In this document: in pieces, positions 26,766 through 35,589 of the stretch | How the letters are laid out: each line of letters opens with the position of its first letter | Numbering within the stretch: position 1 is the stretch's first letter | Source: Maribacter algarum (ex Lu et al. 2025) (nom. illeg.) | GTDB lineage: Bacteria > Bacteroidota > Bacteroidia > Flavobacteriales > Flavobacteriaceae | Assembly: GCA_947495915.1 (NCBI GenBank) | Contig: CANMAW010000003.1 | Span: 1-64,000 of the forward strand | Direction: 5' to 3' | Length of the DNA: 64,000 nt | The notes under the pieces: model-generated | What the model was told of the DNA's origin: nothing | Databases searched by the model: none | What the model saw: only the letters and a program-made list of their open reading frames with translations | Program-made: the position numbers and the translations under genes

Positions 26766-27608
26766 ATGAAAACTCCTAACTGGAAAACTGCTATAGAATT
26801 TGAAGATATTACCTATACTAAAAGTGACGGTGTTGCGCGAATAGCTTTTAATCGCCCAAATGTTAGAAATGCATTTCGACCTAAAACTACAAGTGAATTA
26901 TATAAAGCTTTTTACGATGCTCAAGAAGATACTTCTATTGGTGTAGTATTGCTATCAGCTGAAGGTCCGTCTACCAAAGATGGTATTTATTCTTTTTGTA
27001 GTGGCGGTGATCAAAAAGCTAGAGGTGAACAAGGCTATGTTGGAGATGATGGTATGCATCGACTGAATATTCTTGAAGTGCAGCGACAAATTCGTTTTAT
27101 GCCAAAAGTAGTTATAGCTGTTGTACCAGGATGGGCTGTAGGAGGTGGGCATAGTCTACACGTGGTTTGCGACATGACTTTAGCGAGTAAAGAACATGCT
27201 ATCTTCAAACAAACAGATGCTGATGTTACAAGTTTTGATGCCGGCTATGGATCTGCCTATTTGGCAAAAATGGTGGGGCAGAAAAAAGCACGTGAAATTT
27301 TCTTTTTAGGAAGAAATTACTCTGCCCAAGAGGCTTATGAAATGGGAATGGTTAATGCAGTAATACCGCATGACGAATTAGAATCTACCGCGTATCAGTG
27401 GGCGCAAGAAATATTAGAGAAATCACCTACTTCTATAAAAATGCTGAAATTTGCAATGAACCTAACCGATGATGGTATGGTTGGGCAACAAGTATTTGCG
27501 GGTGAAGCTACACGGTTGGCCTATGGTACTGAAGAAGCCAAAGAAGGAAGAAATGCTTTTCTTGAAAAACGAAAGCCTGACTTTGGCAAAAACAAGTGGA
27601 TTCCGTAA
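26766..27608 (+). CDS. menB: 1,4-dihydroxy-2-naphthoyl-CoA synthase
   Basis: MenB closes the naphthoate ring of menaquinone by converting o-succinylbenzoyl-CoA to 1,4-dihydroxy-2-naphthoyl-CoA. The 280-residue crotonase-fold protein has FNRPNVRNAFRPKT at the N terminus, FCSGGDQKARG, GWAVGGGHSLHVVCDMTLAS, DVTSFDAGYGSAYLAKMVGQKKAREIFFLG and the C-terminal YGTEEAKEGRNAFLEKR, all typical of MenB and longer than generic enoyl-CoA hydratases. Menaquinone is the expected respiratory quinone of Flavobacteriaceae. The other men genes are not adjacent here. A terminator lies ~40 bases downstream. Confidence 0.95.
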   Translation: MKTPNWKTAIEFEDITYTKSDGVARIAFNRPNVRNAFRPKTTSELYKAFYDAQEDTSIGVVLLSAEGPSTKDGIYSFCSGGDQKARGEQGYVGDDGMHRLNILEVQRQIRFMPKVVIAVVPGWAVGGGHSLHVVCDMTLASKEHAIFKQTDADVTSFDAGYGSAYLAKMVGQKKAREIFFLGRNYSAQEAYEMGMVNAVIPHDELESTAYQWAQEILEKSPTSIKMLKFAMNLTDDGMVGQQVFAGEATRLAYGTEEAKEGRNAFLEKRKPDFGKNKWIP

Positions 27609-27649
27609 TCGAACCGTTGTTAATTAAGATAATAATTCAATACAACTAA

Positions 27650-27684
27650 AAAGAGCTCCATCTTTACGATGGAGCTCTTTTACG
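27650..27684. terminator. Bidirectional hairpin terminator
   Basis: AAAGAGCTCCATC and GATGGAGCTCTTT flank a five-base loop. The T run is short on the plus strand, with a longer one on the minus strand, so it can serve menB and the convergent serine-hydrolase gene. A second hairpin (AATACATCAT/ATGATGTATT, 27798-27819) abuts the serine-hydrolase stop. Confidence 0.7.
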
Positions 27685-27822
27685 AGAACACTATATGAAA
27701 ATGAAAAAATTTATTCGTCTTTAATAACACTGTAAACTTAAGGGCTTTCTATAGTGTTTCTAAATACTTGTTGTGAGCTTTATTAATTATGTTGTGAAAT
27801 ACATCATTTATGATGTATTACA

Positions 27823-29160
27823 TTATTCAAATGCAGCAATGACTTCCTTTAAAAATTTATTATCATCAAAATTAGGAGGTTCAGCTAAACCCGTTCTAAC
27901 GATAACCAAGTCTTTTGATGGAATAATGAAAACCCGTTGTCCTTGAAATCCATTGGCAGAATATAAGTCTTTCGGCACATCTTTATATTTACCTTCAGCA
28001 TTCAACCACCAGTGCGCTCCATAGGTTCCGTTAGAATGGGCTGTGGGTTTGGTGATGTAATCTATCCATTCCGGATTAAAAATTTGTTCCCCATTCCAAT
28101 TACCTCTGTATAAATGTAATAGTCCGAATTTAGCCCAATCTCGTGTTGTAGCCCATCCGTAAGAAGAACCAACAAAATTACCAGACATATCGGTCTCAAT
28201 GAGCATAGAATGCATACCAATTTTATCAATTAGCTGCTGGTAAGGAAAATCAAGATATTCTTGATGTGTATCAAACTGCTTTCTTAAAATTCCAGATAAC
28301 AAATTGGAAGTTCCTGAAGAATAATTCCAAATTTCAGTAGGGGCCGCTATCACTTGTTTTTCCCCTTGTTTTTTAGTCATATCAGCATCTAAAAATAGCA
28401 TCTCAGTAACATCAGAAATTGCACTGTAATCTTCTTCCCATTCAAGACCACTTTGCATGCGTAATAAATGATCAAGAGTTATCGAATGTTTCATATCTTT
28501 CATGCGCATCTGATTAGCAAACGGCTTAAATGTTTGAACATCAATTTTATCTTGATATTCCAAAACTCCGTACATTGTTGCTAATATGCTTTTGGTCATT
28601 GACCATCCTAAAACCGGTGTTTCTACGGTAATTCCATCGCTATATTTTTCAGCAACAATTTGTCCTTTATAAACAACCAAGACTGTTCTAGTTCGTTGCA
28701 CCTCATTATTCGTAAAGGCGCCAGCGACTGCAGTATTTAGCTGGTCATAGTTCACTTCTTGAAAAAGGGTGTCTTTTGTACCATTATTTCCATAGGGAAA
28801 GGGCAATTTATTTTGCAAAATACTACGTTTGGGTTGAAGTAATTTTTGTGTTTTATCATAAGAATCGTTGATTAACACACAGCCTAAACCATCACGACAC
28901 ACCGTTTCTCTATCCATTAAACCGTATACCGATGTAATTACATTTCCATTGTTAGTACTCTCCACATCAGCCAATTTTATTAAGGGGATATTGTTATCTG
29001 TTGCCACGATATCAGTATAAGGCCTTTCGGAAATAAAAGCTGTGGAGGCTAAATTTTTTGATGCATAACCAGAGATAATATTCAGTTTGGGATAATTTAG
29101 TACAATAGCAATAGCTACTACGACTAATAATAGTAATAGAATACGCTTTAGAATTTTCAA
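27823..29160 (-). CDS. Serine hydrolase of the class C beta-lactamase family
   Basis: The 445-residue protein belongs to the beta-lactamase/penicillin-binding-like serine hydrolases (peptidase S12/6-aminohexanoate-dimer hydrolase type). A membrane helix (residues ~5-22) precedes a periplasmic domain. The catalytic S-x-x-K is in VLGWSMTKSILATM (Ser187, Lys190), and the tyrosine motif is YSSG at ~285. The late motif lies near HWWLNAEGK and SANGFQGQRVFIIPSKDLVIVR. It could be a carboxypeptidase, esterase or beta-lactamase-like enzyme, and the sequence does not decide which. It is divergent from the 3D-domain gene. Confidence 0.87.
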   Translation of the reverse strand: MKILKRILLLLLVVVAIAIVLNYPKLNIISGYASKNLASTAFISERPYTDIVATDNNIPLIKLADVESTNNGNVITSVYGLMDRETVCRDGLGCVLINDSYDKTQKLLQPKRSILQNKLPFPYGNNGTKDTLFQEVNYDQLNTAVAGAFTNNEVQRTRTVLVVYKGQIVAEKYSDGITVETPVLGWSMTKSILATMYGVLEYQDKIDVQTFKPFANQMRMKDMKHSITLDHLLRMQSGLEWEEDYSAISDVTEMLFLDADMTKKQGEKQVIAAPTEIWNYSSGTSNLLSGILRKQFDTHQEYLDFPYQQLIDKIGMHSMLIETDMSGNFVGSSYGWATTRDWAKFGLLHLYRGNWNGEQIFNPEWIDYITKPTAHSNGTYGAHWWLNAEGKYKDVPKDLYSANGFQGQRVFIIPSKDLVIVRTGLAEPPNFDDNKFLKEVIAAFE

Positions 29161-29174
29161 TTTACAGTGGAATT

Positions 29175-29182
29175 TAGATTTG
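29175..29182 (+). promoter_or_regulatory. Candidate -7 box for the cell-wall gene set
   Basis: TAGATTTG fits TAnnTTTG and lies 29 bases before the 3D-domain gene. No good -33 element is seen. Confidence 0.45.
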
Positions 29183-29210
29183 TTGTAAATTTAAAAAGAA
29201 TAATAGTTAC

Positions 29211-29654
29211 ATGATTCTTTCAAATATCTCAAAAAGTACATTAGTATTTATTGCCTCGGTATTGATTACAATTTCTTGTTCTTCGAAAAAAGAAGATCCG
29301 TATGTATGGAAAAGCATTGAAGTTACCGCAACTGCCTACAACTCGGTATCATGGCAAACGCAAGGAAACCCAGTAATTGCAGCATGGGGAGATTCTTTGA
29401 AACCAGAAATACCATCTATTGCTGTTTCTAGAAATTTAATCAATTCAGGACTAAAACACAATACACCAGTAAAAATAGAAGGTTTTGATAGTATTTTTTT
29501 AGTTCGTGATAAAATGCATAGAAGATGGCAAAACCGTATTGATATTTATATGGGTACAGATATCACTAAAGCTAAAGAATGGGGGAGACAAAAAATCACC
29601 ATTCAATATGGTATTTTAAAGGATAGTCTAAGCGAACCAGAACTACCGAAATGA
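29211..29654 (+). CDS. 3D-domain lipoprotein
   Basis: The 147-residue protein starts with a lipoprotein signal (ASVLITISCSS) and carries a 3D/double-psi barrel domain: VTATAYNSVSWQTQGNP, AWGDSLKP, IAVSRNLI, TPVKIEGF, LVRDKMHRRWQNRIDIYMG. The family includes MltA C-terminal and RlpA-like domains that bind or cleave peptidoglycan; the typical DxxDxY end of the 3D motif appears as RIDIYMG. The cysteine-rich part seen in many relatives is missing. It precedes an amidase by 30 bases and an M14 peptidase, so it probably belongs to a peptidoglycan-turnover set. Confidence 0.78.
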   Translation: MILSNISKSTLVFIASVLITISCSSKKEDPYVWKSIEVTATAYNSVSWQTQGNPVIAAWGDSLKPEIPSIAVSRNLINSGLKHNTPVKIEGFDSIFLVRDKMHRRWQNRIDIYMGTDITKAKEWGRQKITIQYGILKDSLSEPELPK

Positions 29655-29684
29655 TTTTCTTGATTCCTTTGTAGATTTAACTCG

Positions 29685-30341
29685 ATGAAAAATTATATAC
29701 TTTTTGGTTTGCTTATAGTTATACTAACATCTTGTGCTACGCAACATAGCATCGTTGACAAGCGGATTATTTTTGATGATGTGCGTAAAAACCTTTCTCT
29801 AGAATACCTTGAATCACATTATAATTTGGTACAGAAAGAGCCTGTGATTATTCCTAAAATGATTGTTTTACATTGGACGGTTATTCCAACATTTGAAAAA
29901 TCTTTTGAAACTTTCAATCCGTCAAGATTACCTGGCAGACCTGATTTAAAGGCTGCGAGTGCTTTGAACGTGAGTTCGCAATTTACGGTAGATCGTGATG
30001 GTACTATTTATAGACTTCTTCCTGAAACTACTATGGCACGTCATGTAATCGGTTTAAACCATTGTGCTATTGGCATTGAGAATGTTGGTGGTTCTGATGC
30101 ATTACCTCTGACAAAAGCTCAAGAGAAAGCTAATATTTGGTTGGTTAACTATTTGGCTGAAAAGTATTCTATCGATTACTTGATTGGGCATTATGAATAC
30201 ACCAACTTTGAAGGACATGAACTATGGCTTGAACAAGATGAAGGGTATCGAACGAAGAAAACAGACCCGGGTGAACATTTCATGAATGTTGTTCGAAAAG
30301 CTACTAGACACCTTAATTTTAAACCTATTCCTGTTAAATAA
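29685..30341 (+). CDS. N-acetylmuramoyl-L-alanine amidase lipoprotein (Amidase_2, AmpD-like)
   Basis: The 218-residue protein has a lipoprotein signal (LFGLLIVILTSCATQ) and an AmpD/PGRP-like zinc amidase domain that cleaves the amide bond between MurNAc and L-Ala. Zinc ligands are in IVLHWTVIP (His), HVIGLNHCAIGIENVGG (His, with the catalytic region Glu) and TDPGEHF (Asp). The strand SSQFTVDRDGTIYRLLPE is typical. It lies between a 3D-domain lipoprotein (30 bases) and an M14 carboxypeptidase (6 bases), which supports cell-wall remodelling or recycling at the periplasmic face. Confidence 0.88.
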   Translation: MKNYILFGLLIVILTSCATQHSIVDKRIIFDDVRKNLSLEYLESHYNLVQKEPVIIPKMIVLHWTVIPTFEKSFETFNPSRLPGRPDLKAASALNVSSQFTVDRDGTIYRLLPETTMARHVIGLNHCAIGIENVGGSDALPLTKAQEKANIWLVNYLAEKYSIDYLIGHYEYTNFEGHELWLEQDEGYRTKKTDPGEHFMNVVRKATRHLNFKPIPVK

Positions 30342-30347
30342 TAATTT

Positions 30348-31817
30348 ATGAAAATCACCTTTACTCTTTGCGCTTTACTGTTGTCATGTTTTATTTCTGC
30401 TCAGGGCAATGATATCACTACTCAGCTCTATGATACTTACGAAAAGTACCAAGAATCAAGTTTAGATAAAAGGAGGATAAAACATCATCAATTACAGCCC
30501 TTACTTGCTAAATTGAAAGCCGACAGTCGATTTAAAGTGAATGTTGTAGGCAAATCTATAGAAGGCCGTGATTTGTCATTGGTAAGTATCGGTCAGGGAA
30601 GTATAGATATATTTCTTTGGTCTCAAATGCATGGTAATGAACCTACCGCAACGCAAGCCATATTTGATATACTTAACTTTTTCAAAAGTCCTGATTTTAA
30701 GGAAGAAAAAGAGGCATTGTTACAAAATACTACGATTCATTTTTTACCAATGCTAAATCCTGATGGGGCTGAACGGTTTCAACGAAGAAATAGGTTAGGG
30801 GTCGATATCAACAGAGATGCACTACGCCTACAATCACCTGAAAGTCAAACATTAAAAAACGTTCGTGACAGCCTTGATGCAGATTTCGGATTTAATTTAC
30901 ATGACCAAAGCACCTACTATAATGCCGAACGAACTGAAAAACCAGCTACAATTTCTTATTTGGCACCTGCATTTAATTATGAGAAAGAAGTAAACGAAAA
31001 ACGAGGTAATGCTATGAAAGTCATCGTTTTTATGAATAACATTATTCAAAAATATGCGCCAGGTCAAGTAGGTCGATACAATGATGATTTTGAACCTCGG
31101 GCTTTTGGTGACAATATTCAAAAATGGGGCACAAGTACGATTCTAATAGAATCAGGTGGTTACCGTAACGATGTAGAAAAACAAGAAATTAGAAAATTAA
31201 ATTATGTGTCTATTTTATCGGCAATTTACACTATTGCCAAAGGTAATTTTAAAGATATACCTATTGAGGATTACGAAAAAATACCCAATAACGATCGAAA
31301 ACTTTTCGACCTTAAAATCACTAATGTGACTTATGAAATTGGCGGCAAACCCTATATTTTAGATATTGGAATAAATCAATTAGAAGTAGAAAAGGATAAA
31401 TCTAATGATTATTGGCATAGTAGTAGAATCATTGACCAAGGCGATTTATCGACCTATTTTGGGTATGATAATTTTGATGCCACTGGATTTACTATTAGAC
31501 CGGGAAAGGTCACTAACGAACCTCTGAATACCTTTAGTGATTTAACTTATGAAAAAACAATGAATCTCTTACGACAAGGCTATACCTATTTACAAGTAAG
31601 CAAAATACCAGCAGAATGGGTTGATTTTTCTTTTCCTATTCATTTAATTTCTTCTCAACACCATTTACATGATTTTACTTTAGAAGTTGGTGTTAATCCA
31701 ACCTTTTTATTGGAGAAAAACGGAACTTATCATTATGCAGTCATTAATGGATCTTTAATAAACCTTGAATCAGGAACTGCGTTGGGTAGTTTTAAAAATG
31801 CTATGATTTATCGTTAA
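30348..31817 (+). CDS. Secreted M14 zinc carboxypeptidase
   Basis: The 489-residue protein has a signal peptide ending in FISAQG. The M14 domain shows the zinc H-x-x-E in SQMHGNEPTATQA, NPDGAERFQRRN followed by GVDINRD, the His ligand in FNLHDQS, and a catalytic Glu in TILIESGG. A C-terminal beta domain (~residues 300-489) follows. M14 enzymes remove C-terminal residues from peptides, including D-amino-acid cell-wall peptides in some members. With the amidase upstream, a cell-wall peptide or a general protein substrate are both possible. The gene starts 6 bases after the amidase stop. Confidence 0.88.
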   Translation: MKITFTLCALLLSCFISAQGNDITTQLYDTYEKYQESSLDKRRIKHHQLQPLLAKLKADSRFKVNVVGKSIEGRDLSLVSIGQGSIDIFLWSQMHGNEPTATQAIFDILNFFKSPDFKEEKEALLQNTTIHFLPMLNPDGAERFQRRNRLGVDINRDALRLQSPESQTLKNVRDSLDADFGFNLHDQSTYYNAERTEKPATISYLAPAFNYEKEVNEKRGNAMKVIVFMNNIIQKYAPGQVGRYNDDFEPRAFGDNIQKWGTSTILIESGGYRNDVEKQEIRKLNYVSILSAIYTIAKGNFKDIPIEDYEKIPNNDRKLFDLKITNVTYEIGGKPYILDIGINQLEVEKDKSNDYWHSSRIIDQGDLSTYFGYDNFDATGFTIRPGKVTNEPLNTFSDLTYEKTMNLLRQGYTYLQVSKIPAEWVDFSFPIHLISSQHHLHDFTLEVGVNPTFLLEKNGTYHYAVINGSLINLESGTALGSFKNAMIYR

Positions 31818-31906
31818 CTTCCAAATGTTTTAAAAGACAAAAAAGCAGCTTCTATAAAGCCACTTCATTTGTCTTTCACACTTGTAACAGATTGCAATTA
31901 AGCCAA

Positions 31907-32074
31907 TTAAAATCCAAATTGAACAATCTTATATGGGTTGTAAACTATCAAAATAGTTAACATACATAATAAGGTTACCACAATGGAGGAAAAAAGGAAC
32001 AAGGTGGTGGCTTTATACCACCTTGGCATTCCGTTTAACGAGGTGTTTTGAATAATTGTATTGAATACATCCAT
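31907..32074 (-). CDS. Candidate 55-residue single-helix membrane protein
   Basis: The minus-strand frame reads MDVFNTIIQNTSLNGMPRW, then a long hydrophobic stretch at residues ~24-46 with flanking charges (W-Y-K before it, Y-N-P-Y-K after it) and ends IVQFGF. The composition (hydrophilic head, one transmembrane segment, short tail) is what a real small membrane protein would show and is unlikely in random A/T-rich DNA. It lies in the ~500-base gap between the M14 peptidase and the vWA lipoprotein. I recognise no family. No promoter box or ribosome-binding site is clear. The rest of the gap shows nothing else. Confidence 0.55.
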   Translation of the reverse strand: MDVFNTIIQNTSLNGMPRWYKATTLFLFSSIVVTLLCMLTILIVYNPYKIVQFGF

Positions 32075-32268
32075 AATTTCTACATTTTTCGTTACACATA
32101 ATTCCAGTTTTTAGGATGTAGGTCTTCAATTTAAAATAGGGGATAATGTTATTCAAAAAACAACTATTACACCAAAAACCCTACCCAATAAGACGAACAG
32201 TAAATTTATGGGGCAAACTGCATAAAATGGTGTATTTGTTTACCTGTAACGCTAATGTTATGAAATGA

Positions 32269-32292
32269 AAAAACGCCCAAATGGGCGTTTTT
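32269..32292 (-). terminator. Rho-independent terminator of vWA lipoprotein gene
   Basis: AAAAACGCCC and GGGCGTTTTT flank a four-base loop, 27 bases beyond the stop of the minus-strand gene. Confidence 0.8.
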
Positions 32293-32318
32293 AAAATGTT
32301 CTTTTGTAAATTTTCGAA

Positions 32319-33410
32319 TCACTCGCAACCTCCTGTAAAGCCAGTGGCATCGAATTTAGATTGTACGGCACCTTCACGATTTCCATCTTTTACTTGAATA
32401 GCCAAATTGTTTTCACCACTACCATCACGTTTCGGACTACAATATTCAAACAAATAAAAACTATTGGCTTGCTCTGAAACTCGTTGCGAAATATCATTAA
32501 ATGTTGTTTCTAACTCTTCTTTATTACCAGCAAATACGCTAAAGGTTTTTCCAAGGTCAGTTAGTACCTGAGAATCTATTTCTGCCCCTAAACCAATAGT
32601 AAAGAATGCAATATTCGCATCAGCCTCATCTACCTTTTTTTGTGCCGATTCTTGAGTAAAACGAGAGGCTTGGTCAGTACCATCGGTAAATATAACCACA
32701 GATGCAGCACCAATTTTTCCTCCTTGGGTACTTGAATTTAAAAGTTCAGTCGCTATGTCTGTAGACTTAATCACAGCGCCATATAGATCGGTAGAGGGGT
32801 CATTGCTAATATCTGTCGTGATGCCATCAATAGCCAATTTTAATTCTTCTTTATCTGAAGTTAAATCATTTAAAGGATGAAGAACGTTTTCTCCATCAAA
32901 CCAATAAATAGCCATTTTAAATGATTCTTGAGAGCTTGCTGGCATTACATTATCAACAAAACTCGTACTGGCAATTTTCAATTCGTCTAAACTACTACTC
33001 AATACACTATTACTCAAATCAAGCACCAATAAAGTATTGGTTGCAAAAATTTGAGAGTTTGGCGATATACGTGCCTGTGATTCTGACTTAGAAATCGTGT
33101 TAAAACAATCGTCATTTCTACCTTGCTCATAAATAGTAAATTGATCGGCATTCAAACCAGCTACGGGATTGCCATCAGTATCAGAAACTTTAAACAAAAT
33201 TGATACTTTGCCGGGCAAGGTCGTATACTGCTCTTGAATTGAAAGTACCAAATCGCTTTCAGGAAAACCTAGACAATCATCTACTGGCACTCCTTTTCCT
33301 AGTCCATCAACATTACCAAACCGGAAGTTAACATCATCATCTGCATTACCACAAGAAACTGCAATACAAAGGGTAATGGCAATTAAAAATACATTGGTGA
33401 AATGTTTCAT
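32319..33410 (-). CDS. vWA-domain lipoprotein
   Basis: The 363-residue protein has a lipoprotein signal (AITLCIAVSCGN, Cys20) and an acidic N-terminal segment. A short beta domain (LVLSIQEQYTTLPGKVSILFKVSD) precedes a von Willebrand A domain. The MIDAS D-x-S-x-S is in LLVLDLSNSVLSS, and the later MIDAS-type residues lie in STDLYGA and VVIFTDGTDQ. vWA domains bind proteins through a coordinated metal. The C-terminal tail contains a cysteine pair region (FEYCSPKRDGSG, FTGGCE). It is probably surface- or periplasm-facing; the partner is unknown. Confidence 0.85.
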   Translation of the reverse strand: MKHFTNVFLIAITLCIAVSCGNADDDVNFRFGNVDGLGKGVPVDDCLGFPESDLVLSIQEQYTTLPGKVSILFKVSDTDGNPVAGLNADQFTIYEQGRNDDCFNTISKSESQARISPNSQIFATNTLLVLDLSNSVLSSSLDELKIASTSFVDNVMPASSQESFKMAIYWFDGENVLHPLNDLTSDKEELKLAIDGITTDISNDPSTDLYGAVIKSTDIATELLNSSTQGGKIGAASVVIFTDGTDQASRFTQESAQKKVDEADANIAFFTIGLGAEIDSQVLTDLGKTFSVFAGNKEELETTFNDISQRVSEQANSFYLFEYCSPKRDGSGENNLAIQVKDGNREGAVQSKFDATGFTGGCE

Positions 33411-33546
33411 TTTCTAAATTTAGGGTTCAACCAACAGAACGGACAAAACAATGATTAAGTATAACCTCAATTGAAATAATATGTTAAAGAATGTTAAGAA
33501 AATGTACGCTTTTTTTATTCCTATCTTAAAATATTACTTTCAAGCT

Positions 33547-34152
33547 ATGAATTCTTCACCACACATTGCTGTTCTCATTCTTGCTGCTGGTCAATCACAG
33601 CGAATGAAAGAACATATCAAACAATTGCTCCCTTATAAAAAGAGTACCTTACTCGGTGAAGCAATACATTCGGCCAAGGCATCAACTGCCAGTCATGTAT
33701 ATGTTGTATTAGGGGCTTATCATGAAGAAATTACAGAAAAACTAAGGTTAAAACCAGAATTAATTATTTATAATTCTAAATGGCAGCAAGGTATGGGGGG
33801 CTCTATTGCAATTGGCATCAAACATTTGCAATCAACATCTATTAAATTTGATGGGGTACTGATAATGCTCGCCGATCAACCTAATATTGATACCGAGTAC
33901 TTGAATCAATTAATTCATAAATGGTGGAACGATTCATCAAAAATAGTATCAACTAAATACGCTAATCATTCAGGGGTGCCAGCAGTATTTGGAACTTCTT
34001 TTTTTGATGAACTTAGTAAATTAAATAAAGATTTTGGAGCAAAACACCTTATTCAACAACATGGTGATTCTATTCTAACTATAGACGCTAACGGTAAAGA
34101 ACTCGATCTCGATGATTATCAAACCTATCAAAACCATGTGAATTCAATTTAA
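33547..34152 (+). CDS. MobA-like NTP transferase
   Basis: The 201-residue protein has the GT-A-like nucleotidyltransferase fold of MobA/MocA proteins: ILAAGQSQRMKEHIKQLLPY (nucleotide-binding loop), VYVVLGAYHEEI, GMGGSIAIGI and MLADQPNIDTEYL. Family members transfer CMP or GMP to molybdopterin in molybdenum-enzyme cofactor synthesis. No molybdenum enzyme or XdhC-type partner lies nearby, so the substrate is uncertain. An ATG at 33481 would add 22 residues ahead of the first conserved strand; I chose the ATG at 33547. The amidohydrolase gene follows 15 bases later. Confidence 0.8.
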   Translation: MNSSPHIAVLILAAGQSQRMKEHIKQLLPYKKSTLLGEAIHSAKASTASHVYVVLGAYHEEITEKLRLKPELIIYNSKWQQGMGGSIAIGIKHLQSTSIKFDGVLIMLADQPNIDTEYLNQLIHKWWNDSSKIVSTKYANHSGVPAVFGTSFFDELSKLNKDFGAKHLIQQHGDSILTIDANGKELDLDDYQTYQNHVNSI

Positions 34153-34167
34153 AAAGAATATTGATTT

Positions 34168-35256
34168 ATGAAATTTATAAAAATCGCATTTTTCATTTTG
34201 GCATTATTGCCCATAACGGCTATCTCACAAGATATGGGTTTTGAAGAATATAATCCAACCTCGACTTTAGTAGTAGAAGGAGAAGAAATAAAAACAGCAA
34301 AATTTCCATTTATTGATATTCATAGCCACCAACGCAATATGGATTCAGAAAGATTAACGCAATTATTAGCTGATATGGATTTAATTAATGAAGCTATTAT
34401 GGTGAATTTAAGTGGAGGATCAGGATCTAGTCTAAATCAAAAACTAGAAAGTATACGGCAAAACTATCCGAATCGCTTTGTTGTTTTTGCGAATGTTAAT
34501 TTTGATGGTATAGGAGAGAAGGGGTGGTCGGAAAAGGCAGCTGCCCAATTAGAAAATGATATTAAAAATGGTGCTAAAGGACTAAAAGTCTTCAAAAGTC
34601 TTGGGTTGCGGTATAAAGACACCAATGGAAATCGAGTAGCTATTGATGACCCACGCTTAGACGCTATTTGGGCTAAATGTGGCGAATTAGGGGTGCCGGT
34701 ATTAATTCATGCTGCTGATCCAAAGTCATTTTGGCATCCAATGGACAGTGATAATGAACGATGGTTAGAACTAAAAACTCACCCCCGAAGAAAGAGATCA
34801 GCAACAAACCCCGCGCCCTGGCAACAAATTATAGATGAGCAACACAGAATGTTCAAAAAACATCCTAATACAAATTTCATTAATGCTCACATGGGGTGGT
34901 TCGCCAATGATCTTACGAAGTTAGGTAAGTTATTAGATGAAATGCCAAATATGAATGTGGGTATTTCTGCAGTTATTGCTGAATTAGGTCGGCAGCCACG
35001 TAATGCAAAAGCCTTTTTCGAAAAATATCAAGACCGAATACTTTTCGGAAAAGACAGCTGGAAACCTGAAGAGTTTCCGACGTATTTTAGAATATTAGAA
35101 TCTGATGATGAATACTTTCCTTATTATAAAAAGTACCATGCCTTTTGGGCTATGTACGGATTAGATCTACCTGATATTGTGCTCAAAAAGGTCTATTACA
35201 AAAATGCTCTAAGGCTTATTCCTGGTTTAGATCATACTTTGTTTCCCGTAGATTAG
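34168..35256 (+). CDS. Secreted amidohydrolase-family protein
   Basis: The 362-residue protein has a signal peptide (FFILALLPITAISQD). A TIM-barrel amidohydrolase-2-type domain follows: FIDIHSHQRNMD (the H-x-H at the end of strand one), a long barrel with GAKGLKVFKSLGLRY, VPVLIHAADPKSFW (His), INAHMGW (His) and ILFGKDSW (Asp). The pattern fits metal-dependent hydrolases or decarboxylases of the family, but the substrate is not visible. It follows the MobA-like gene by 15 bases and overlaps a convergent small ORF by 4 bases. Confidence 0.83.
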   Translation: MKFIKIAFFILALLPITAISQDMGFEEYNPTSTLVVEGEEIKTAKFPFIDIHSHQRNMDSERLTQLLADMDLINEAIMVNLSGGSGSSLNQKLESIRQNYPNRFVVFANVNFDGIGEKGWSEKAAAQLENDIKNGAKGLKVFKSLGLRYKDTNGNRVAIDDPRLDAIWAKCGELGVPVLIHAADPKSFWHPMDSDNERWLELKTHPRRKRSATNPAPWQQIIDEQHRMFKKHPNTNFINAHMGWFANDLTKLGKLLDEMPNMNVGISAVIAELGRQPRNAKAFFEKYQDRILFGKDSWKPEEFPTYFRILESDDEYFPYYKKYHAFWAMYGLDLPDIVLKKVYYKNALRLIPGLDHTLFPVD

Positions 35257-35414
35257 CGGGCTTTATTTTTCACTGTTACTTCAGTATTCAACTCGTTTTC
35301 GGTGCTACCATAATCTTGAAAAATTCCGCAAGAGTTCACCATCTTAATAAGTGATTTCTCTTGTTGTTTTCTTTTTCTAGCAACCGCTTCAATGTCTTTT
35401 GATAAATATTGCAT
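35253..35414 (-). CDS. Candidate 53-residue hydrophilic small protein
   Basis: The minus-strand frame reads MQYLSKDIEAVARKRKQQEK, then S-L-I-K-M-V-N-S-C-G-I-F-Q-D-Y and an E/N/T-rich tail. A basic helical head and an acidic tail are protein-like. Its stop overlaps the amidohydrolase stop by 4 bases, as other convergent pairs here do. No promoter box fits cleanly (TACGTTTTG just upstream is one base too long). The function is unknown. Confidence 0.4.
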   Translation of the reverse strand: MQYLSKDIEAVARKRKQQEKSLIKMVNSCGIFQDYGSTENELNTEVTVKNKAR

Positions 35415-35589
35415 CTTTTCAGAATTTATTGCAAAACGTAAAGATCATTATTTTGTTGTCATCATTAATTAAATACCAATTTCCTTAACAAATTTTTATC
35501 ATGCAATTTACATTATAGAAAAAGTATATTAAAATAGTGTGACAAAATTAGTAGTATCTGTACTAATATCTCGAAACAACAAGAACAAG

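Noticed and set aside
31983-32051. 22-codon plus-strand frame starting MEEKRNKVVA
   Set aside because: It lies opposite the 55-residue membrane ORF, which is better supported.
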